This document shows, in pieces, positions 7,614 to 11,972 of a stretch of DNA of 11,972 nucleotides (positions within the stretch are counted from its first letter, which is position 1; every line of letters starts with the position of its first letter). The translations under genes were made by a program, and so were the position numbers. The DNA is from Anaerolineaceae bacterium (GTDB lineage: Bacteria > Chloroflexota > Anaerolineae > Anaerolineales > Anaerolineaceae): positions 1 to 11,972 of the forward strand of contig WOZB01000084.1 in the NCBI GenBank assembly GCA_011620445.1. Direction: 5' to 3'. The notes under the pieces are model-generated. The model saw only the letters and a list, made by a program, of their open reading frames with translations, was not told the origin of the DNA and did no database searches.

Positions 7614-9162
7614 GCGTAATTCCGGGATTTTACTCCATCCGACCAGTTTTCCGGGCAGATTTGGGGTAGGCGACCTTGGCCCTGAAGCCTATCGATGGGT
7701 CGATTTTCTAAAACTCAGCGGGACACGGTATTGGCAGATTCTCCCGCTTGGGCCAACCGGATATGGTGATTCCCCTTATCAGTGTTTTTCGGCTTTCGCT
7801 GGTAACCCTCTACTCGTCAGCCCCGAAATATTGGTGGATGAGGGTTTGCTTTCAGAGAAAGACCTGCGCCATAGACCCAGTTTCCCAAAGGGAAAAATTG
7901 ATTTTGGTCCAACCATTATATGGAAAAATGAGATTCTCGAAAAAGCATTTAACAACTTTGTTAGTGCGAAATCTGAGAGACTTAATCTTGAGTTCCAGTC
8001 ATTTTTGGAGATGGAAAAAAGCTGGTTGGAAGATTATGCCCTTTTCATGGCGATTAAAGAAAATCAAGATGGCGCTCCATGGATTACCTGGGATTCCAAA
8101 CTTAAAAAACGCAAATCACGGACCCTGAAAGCTTTCCAGGTCAACCATGCACAGGATATCATCCGCCACAAGTTCAACCAATTCCTTTTCTTCAGGCAAT
8201 GGAAAAGCTTGCGTGCCTACGCAAACACAAATGGCATTCAGATAATCGGCGATATGCCTTTTGTCATCGCCATGGACAGTGCTGATGCCTGGACACACCC
8301 TGAACTATTTCTCATGGATGCGGACCTCAAACCCACTATGGTCGCTGGGGTTCCGCCGGATTATTTCTCAGCTACTGGCCAGCTTTGGGGTAACCCCCTT
8401 TATAAGTGGCCTGTGCACCAAAGGCAGGGTTTTTCGTGGTGGATTGAACGCTTATCCGCGGTTCTCAAGCTGGTCGATTTGGTTCGGTTGGATCACTTCA
8501 GAGGTTTTGCCGCAGCCTGGCACGTTCCATTCGGTAATGAAACAGCCATCCAGGGCAAATGGATTCCCGGCCCGGCTAAAGAACTATTTACAGCCTTCCA
8601 AAAGAAATTTGGCAAATTACCGATTATCGCAGAAGATCTGGGTGTAATTACGGATGACGTCAAAGCTCTGCGAGACGGCTTTGGCTTGCCGGGCATGAAA
8701 ATCTTGCAATTTGGTTTTACAGGCGACCCGGATGATGACTTTCTGCCTCACAATTACCCTGTGAACTGCTTTGCATACACGGGCTCTCATGACAACAATA
8801 CGGCCCAGGGTTGGTACGATCAGGCCTCCCCCCGGGAGCAAGCCTGGTGCCGTAAGTACCTGAATGCCCCCAAAGGCTCCATTGCCTGGCCGATGATGCG
8901 GGCATTATGGGCGTCTGTAGCCATGAATGTGGTTGCACCGATGCAGGACCTCCTGGGTCTGGGTGCGGAAGCCAGGATGAATTTACCCGGTTCTCAAACA
9001 GGTAACTGGTCCTGGCGGATGGCAGCGGGAGATATGAACAACGAGCTTGCAGAAAGACTGAAAGATTTGAATTTCACTTACGCACGCTTGCCTCAAGAAC
9101 AAAAATTAGCTTATACACGCCAATTGGAGCAGGAGCAATCCGATTCAGTCAAGCCGCATTAA
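7603..9162 (+). CDS. malQ: 4-alpha-glucanotransferase (amylomaltase, GH77)
   Basis: Cytoplasmic enzyme that moves alpha-1,4-glucan segments between acceptors and releases glucose, acting in maltodextrin and glycogen turnover. The 519 residues match the compact bacterial type. The N-terminus has the family opening SGILLHPTSFPGRFGVGDLG (7-26), then WQILPLGPTGYGDSPYQ (44-60) and GDMPF (216-220). GVPPDYFS and GQLWGNP (249-265) form the GH77 signature. The expected catalytic residues are present: nucleophile D297 in VRLDHFRGF, acid/base E344 in IAEDLG, and stabiliser D397 in GSHDNNT. The late motif MNLPG with NWSWR (459-472) is intact. The start has AGGA at 7593-7596, 6 bases before the ATG, inside the last codons of glgA, so the two genes are probably co-translated. 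That pairing supports a storage-glucan role rather than maltose uptake, since no transporter is nearby. Confidence 0.97.
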   Translation: MPSERNSGILLHPTSFPGRFGVGDLGPEAYRWVDFLKLSGTRYWQILPLGPTGYGDSPYQCFSAFAGNPLLVSPEILVDEGLLSEKDLRHRPSFPKGKIDFGPTIIWKNEILEKAFNNFVSAKSERLNLEFQSFLEMEKSWLEDYALFMAIKENQDGAPWITWDSKLKKRKSRTLKAFQVNHAQDIIRHKFNQFLFFRQWKSLRAYANTNGIQIIGDMPFVIAMDSADAWTHPELFLMDADLKPTMVAGVPPDYFSATGQLWGNPLYKWPVHQRQGFSWWIERLSAVLKLVDLVRLDHFRGFAAAWHVPFGNETAIQGKWIPGPAKELFTAFQKKFGKLPIIAEDLGVITDDVKALRDGFGLPGMKILQFGFTGDPDDDFLPHNYPVNCFAYTGSHDNNTAQGWYDQASPREQAWCRKYLNAPKGSIAWPMMRALWASVAMNVVAPMQDLLGLGAEARMNLPGSQTGNWSWRMAAGDMNNELAERLKDLNFTYARLPQEQKLAYTRQLEQEQSDSVKPH

Positions 9163-9229
9163 CCTATTGCAAATCAGGCACAAATTGATGCTCTTCCAGG
9201 TTTAGCTTTAACAGGAATATGGAGAATTT

Positions 9230-9643
9230 ATGACTCATGTGATTACAAGTCTATGCCTGCGGGATGCAGGTTGCGTTGTTTCCTGCCCTGTGGCATGTAT
9301 CGTCCCCGGCAGTCCACAGGACGAATGGCCGCAATTTTACATTGACCCCAACACCTGTATTGATTGCGGGGCTTGCATCGCTGAATGCCCCTATGGAGCG
9401 ATCTTTCCGCTAAAAGAAGTGCCAAATAATTTCATTGCCATGGGTGGTGAAATTCTTAATGGAACCAGGGATATGCCTGGATATAACACACCGCATGATT
9501 GCGTAACCTATGAAGGAGCCCCAGTGCATTTGGATTACTGCAGAATCTTGCTCGAAGATGAGCAAGTTGACCTCTCTGATGCCATTCAGCGCAACCGGGA
9601 CTTCTTTGAAACTGGGCCAGGCTACCTGGCAGTGCAACTTTAG
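9230..9643 (+). CDS. 7Fe-type (3Fe-4S/4Fe-4S) ferredoxin with a mid-protein insert
   Basis: Soluble electron carrier related to the FdxA/Azotobacter FdI type. The opening MTHVITSLCLRDAGCVVSCP matches that family. Cysteines 9, 15 and 53 are in the positions that hold the [3Fe-4S] cluster, and 19, 43, 46 and 49 (CIDCGACIAECP) those of the [4Fe-4S] cluster; C23 matches the usually free cysteine. After the conserved AIFPLKEVP the family normally runs quickly to an N-x-DFF ending. Here NRDFFETGPG (122-131) is present, but about 50 residues intervene (roughly 66-118), including C91, C104 and H100. Length is 137 residues against about 105-115 usual. GGAG at 9221-9224 lies 5 bases before the ATG. The 67-bp gap after malQ shows no clear promoter or terminator, so it may be read through or separately transcribed. 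The redox partner is unknown. Confidence 0.9.
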   Translation: MTHVITSLCLRDAGCVVSCPVACIVPGSPQDEWPQFYIDPNTCIDCGACIAECPYGAIFPLKEVPNNFIAMGGEILNGTRDMPGYNTPHDCVTYEGAPVHLDYCRILLEDEQVDLSDAIQRNRDFFETGPGYLAVQL

Positions 9644-9647
9644 CTTT

Positions 9648-10394
9648 CTATTTGGTTAAGTTTTCCTGGGCAGCCATTGCTGCTCCAATAATGCCGGCCA
9701 AATTTTCCAGCTTGGCAGGAATTATCCTCGTATCAATATTCAGGTGTTTTGCGTATTGGTCGAAACGCGAGGATATACCTCCGCCAAGGATGAAGAGATC
9801 GGGGTTAAGTAGAAATTCGTACCATCTGAGCACTTCAGTAAACTTTTCAGCCCAACGCTTCCATGAGAGATGGTCTTTTTGGCGGACGGCATCGGAAGCG
9901 CGATGTTCTGCGTCTTTGCCCCTCACCTTGAGGTGTCCGAATTCGGTATTTGGCATCAGTTGACCTTTGACAAACACAGCCGACCCGATACCCGTGCCAA
10001 CAGTAAGAAACATCACGACCGGGTACTTCCATGCTTCCGGTGAGCCGAAACGCATTTCGGCCAGTCCGGCAGCATCCGCGTCGTTGAGGACATAAGCTTC
10101 CTGGCCGGTTTGGGCTTTAATCATCTCCGCGACATTAGCGTTGATCCATTGCTTATGCATGTTGGCTGCCGTTAGCGAGATGCTGTTTTTGACGATTCCC
10201 GGATAACCTGCGCCGATCGGACCTTCATACTTGAGCTCTTTGCAGATCTTGTATATGCAATTAATCACTTGCTTGGGCTTGGCCATGAGTTCGGTTTCGA
10301 AGCGTATGCGTTCAGAAATAAGCTGGCCAGTGGCTGTATCAACCAGGGCACCTTTTGTTGCTGACCCACCGATATCAATTCCCAATGTGATCAT
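9648..10394 (-). CDS. ppgK: Polyphosphate glucokinase (ROK family)
   Basis: Phosphorylates glucose to glucose-6-phosphate using inorganic polyphosphate, and in many members also ATP. The 248 residues fit the compact PpgK type. The N-terminal phosphate loop is GIDIGGSATKG (5-15), YPGIV (64-68) and TAANMHKQW follow, then LNDADAAGLAE (103-113) with catalytic Asp D105, the second phosphate loop TVGTGIGSAV (131-140), PNTEFGHL (148-155) and ILGGGIS (202-208). The stretch around AEHRASDAVR and SWKRWAEKFTEVL agrees closely with mycobacterial PpgK. The ROK zinc motif (C-x-C-G-x-x-G-C) and any helix-turn-helix are absent, arguing against a regulator or an ordinary ATP glucokinase. AAAGGAG lies 5 bases before the ATG. 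It is third in the ruvX-mltG-ppgK run, 10 bp after mltG, and converges on the ferredoxin with 4 bp between stops. Confidence 0.94.
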   Translation of the reverse strand: MITLGIDIGGSATKGALVDTATGQLISERIRFETELMAKPKQVINCIYKICKELKYEGPIGAGYPGIVKNSISLTAANMHKQWINANVAEMIKAQTGQEAYVLNDADAAGLAEMRFGSPEAWKYPVVMFLTVGTGIGSAVFVKGQLMPNTEFGHLKVRGKDAEHRASDAVRQKDHLSWKRWAEKFTEVLRWYEFLLNPDLFILGGGISSRFDQYAKHLNIDTRIIPAKLENLAGIIGAAMAAQENLTK

Positions 10395-10404
10395 TTTTCT
10401 CCTT

Positions 10405-11562
10405 TTATGGACAAGCCTTATCTAGGTGTTCCTGATAGGTCACTGAAAAATCATGCAAGCCGCTGCTGTCGCACTTCGCCCGAAAGTAAATAAAGTCTGT
10501 GTTTTCCGGATCAAGCACTGCCTGAATGGCATCAAGGCTTGGAGAAGAAATCGGGGCTGGGGGCAGACCATATACCTGATACGTATTATAAATTGAATTT
10601 GTTTGCAAATCAGCCATTGAGAGCACAGGTTTCCACCAGGAAGCTGAATCTTGGTCGTATCCAATAGCATATTGCACGGTGGGATCGGTTTGCAGCGGCA
10701 TCCCCTGTGCAAGGCGGTTGTAAAATACTGAGGCTATCCTGGGCATTTCTTTCGACTGTAAGGATTCACGCTGGATAATCGATGCCAGTGTTAGTACTTC
10801 GTGTGTTGTCAACCCTTGTACCTGGGCTTTGGATTGCAGTTTACCGCTCTGGAGAAGCCCGCGGATTGGCATTGTCAGTTGCCAAATCAGCTCGTCCGAG
10901 CTGGCATTTGGCTCAAAAATGTACTCTCCCGGTAGAAGGTAGCCTTCCAGGCTTTGGCCTGATTCTAATTGAAGCTCATCCCTAACCTTCAGGTCCGGTG
11001 CTTTCAATTTTTCAAGCAAACCTGCCGCCGGCATCCCTTTCAAACCCAGCATCTGGATCGCTGCGGCAATTTCTTCAATGCGCCATCCAGGATAGATAAA
11101 AAGACTGCGGTTACGATTCGTCGGGTCGGATATGTACTGAAAAACCTGGAAGGCGGGAGAGCCTGCAGGAATGGAGTACGAACCGGGTTCAACTTTTCGG
11201 TCGAGTCCTCGATAAACCAGGTAATTGCGGCACAACTTCGAGTCCAGATTTGGATGCAGCAAGTTAAGGCGGTTGCAGACGGATTGAACCGTTTCTCCGG
11301 ACTGGATCTCCAGTGTGGATTTCAAGTCAGAAGGTGTCTTTTCGTTGATAAGACTTTCCCTGGCCAGATAGATTTGAACGGAATAACGCACCTTTTGAAT
11401 GAGATTTAGATTCCCGTCTATAGAGCCGTACCCCAATTCTTCTGAACTTGAGCGCAGTCTCCAGCTGAAGAAGAGGATTGACCCAATTAAGGCAAGCACC
11501 AGCAAAATAAGCACTGGGAGGACTTTCTTACTTTGGGACATCATTTTCGGCTCTTCTTGCAT
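10405..11562 (-). CDS. mltG: Endolytic murein transglycosylase MltG (YceG-like)
   Basis: Inner-membrane lytic transglycosylase that cuts nascent peptidoglycan strands and is thought to set glycan length. One membrane helix is clear (about 14-33) after a short polar N-terminus (cytosolic); the rest should be outside the cytoplasmic membrane. A LysM-like segment (about 85-145, opening IQSGETVQSVCNRL) precedes the YceG domain. Family marks are SLEGYLLPGEYIF (204-216), LTLASIIQRES (257-267, with conserved Glu 266), ASVFYNRLAQGMPLQTDPTVQYA (277-299) and YNTYQVYGLPPAPISSP (325-341). The 385-residue length is normal. The start at 11562 has AGGA 8 bases upstream and gives a 35-bp overlap with ruvX. 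Tandem ATGs at 11544 and 11541 would remove seven polar residues and cannot be excluded. Confidence 0.95.
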   Translation of the reverse strand: MQEEPKMMSQSKKVLPVLILLVLALIGSILFFSWRLRSSSEELGYGSIDGNLNLIQKVRYSVQIYLARESLINEKTPSDLKSTLEIQSGETVQSVCNRLNLLHPNLDSKLCRNYLVYRGLDRKVEPGSYSIPAGSPAFQVFQYISDPTNRNRSLFIYPGWRIEEIAAAIQMLGLKGMPAAGLLEKLKAPDLKVRDELQLESGQSLEGYLLPGEYIFEPNASSDELIWQLTMPIRGLLQSGKLQSKAQVQGLTTHEVLTLASIIQRESLQSKEMPRIASVFYNRLAQGMPLQTDPTVQYAIGYDQDSASWWKPVLSMADLQTNSIYNTYQVYGLPPAPISSPSLDAIQAVLDPENTDFIYFRAKCDSSGLHDFSVTYQEHLDKACP

Positions 11563-11959
11563 CTAAAAAATCCTGTAGAATGATGGCCGCAGCCAGGGCA
11601 TCTTTAGGAGCCGCGCGTTTTTTGCGGCTGGTGCCAAGAGCCAGGACCAGTTGATCAGCTTCTTGGCTTGATCCGGATTCGTCCCAGGTTTCTACCGGAA
11701 TTGTTGATATTGAGCGAAGGGCGTCCACAAGCTTGAGAGATGCGCGAGCTCGAGGGCCAACAAGACCCTCAGAGTCAAGCGGTGTACCTACAACGATAAG
11801 ACTGCAACCCTGCTCCTGTGCTAATGCGGCGATCCGGGCGGCGTTTTCCGGACGGGATATATGTTTGAGCGTGGTCAGTGGGCGGGAAATCATGCCATCT
11901 TCATCACTGATAGCCAGGCCGATGCGCGCATCACCCGGGTCAACTGCCAAAATCTTCAT
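11528..11959 (-). CDS. ruvX: RuvX/YqgF family nuclease (putative Holliday junction resolvase)
   Basis: RNase H-fold protein annotated as a Holliday junction resolvase-like nuclease and linked in E. coli to 16S rRNA 5'-end processing. Counting from the ATG at 11957-11959, the first strand carries AVDPGDARIGLAISD with the first catalytic Asp at residue 7. VVGTPLDSEG matches the family VVGLPLxxDG, and WDESGSSQEA replaces the common WDERLTT, keeping the Asp-Glu but not the Arg. The last acidic motif is KDALAAAIILQDFLD. I chose 11959 because family members begin M-(K/R)-(I/L)-x-x-D-x-G; an in-frame ATG at 11965 adds two residues, and the window ends before the full upstream region is visible. The gene overlaps mltG, a common neighbour of this family. 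Confidence 0.93.
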   Translation of the reverse strand: MKILAVDPGDARIGLAISDEDGMISRPLTTLKHISRPENAARIAALAQEQGCSLIVVGTPLDSEGLVGPRARASLKLVDALRSISTIPVETWDESGSSQEADQLVLALGTSRKKRAAPKDALAAAIILQDFLDARRAENDVPK

Positions 11960-11972
11960 AAGCATTGTTCCA

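Noticed and set aside
9668..9685. Hairpin GGGCAGC-CATT-GCTGCTC near the convergent ferredoxin/ppgK ends
   Set aside because: It sits in ppgK coding sequence, includes a wobble pair, and has no T-run on either strand, so I do not call it a terminator.
9648..10394. ROK-family transcriptional repressor as an alternative to ppgK
   Set aside because: There is no helix-turn-helix extension and no ROK zinc motif, and the internal motifs match polyphosphate glucokinase.
11528..11562. 35-bp ruvX/mltG overlap as a sign of a wrong frame
   Set aside because: Both ends carry sensible family sequence, the mltG start has its own AGGA, and shorter in-frame starts exist, so the overlap is only a start-site uncertainty.

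Overview
The window looks like a core-metabolism stretch of a bacterial chromosome, most likely from the Chloroflexota (Anaerolineae-like). This placement is inferred from the character of the proteins: an actinobacterial/Chloroflexota-type polyphosphate glucokinase, a glycogen synthase and amylomaltase pair, a 7Fe-type ferredoxin, and roughly balanced base composition judged by eye. No rRNA or marker gene settles it. Coding density is very high, with no gap over about 100 bp. I see no tRNA, rRNA, CRISPR array, insertion sequence or phage gene.

Layout. (1) Positions 1-1521 (+): the 3' part of ftsH, cut by the window edge. (2) Positions 1571-2876 (-): yraN then miaA, overlapping by 11 bp and converging on ftsH. 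A perfect 10-bp inverted repeat inside the miaA 3' end may act as the ftsH terminator. (3) Positions 2877-2972: a 96-bp divergent intergenic region with candidate promoters for yraN (-) and cinA (+). (4) Positions 2973-9643 (+): a tightly packed run of cinA, an MTA/SAH-deaminase-like amidohydrolase fused to a CYTH domain, glgA, malQ and a ferredoxin. The spacings are 16 bp, a 4-bp ATGA overlap, an 11-bp overlap and a 67-bp gap, so at least the first four are probably co-transcribed. (5) Positions 9648-11959 (-): ruvX, mltG and ppgK, an overlapping or closely spaced operon that converges on the ferredoxin with only 4 bp between stop codons.

Function. The two clusters meet around glucose storage. 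GlgA extends alpha-1,4-glucan from nucleotide-sugar, MalQ rearranges short glucans and releases glucose, and PpgK phosphorylates glucose with polyphosphate. CinA and the deaminase fusion point to nucleotide or nucleoside housekeeping. FtsH, MiaA, RuvX and MltG are housekeeping genes for membrane-protein quality control, tRNA modification, RNA processing and peptidoglycan.

The most unusual items are the amidohydrolase-CYTH fusion, which has substitutions at expected CYTH metal-ligand positions and at two expected deaminase substrate arginines; a CinA whose C-terminal NMN-deamidase-like domain has lost its catalytic motif; and a ferredoxin with an insert of about 50 residues carrying two extra cysteines. 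I saw no defence system or clearly novel multi-gene system.
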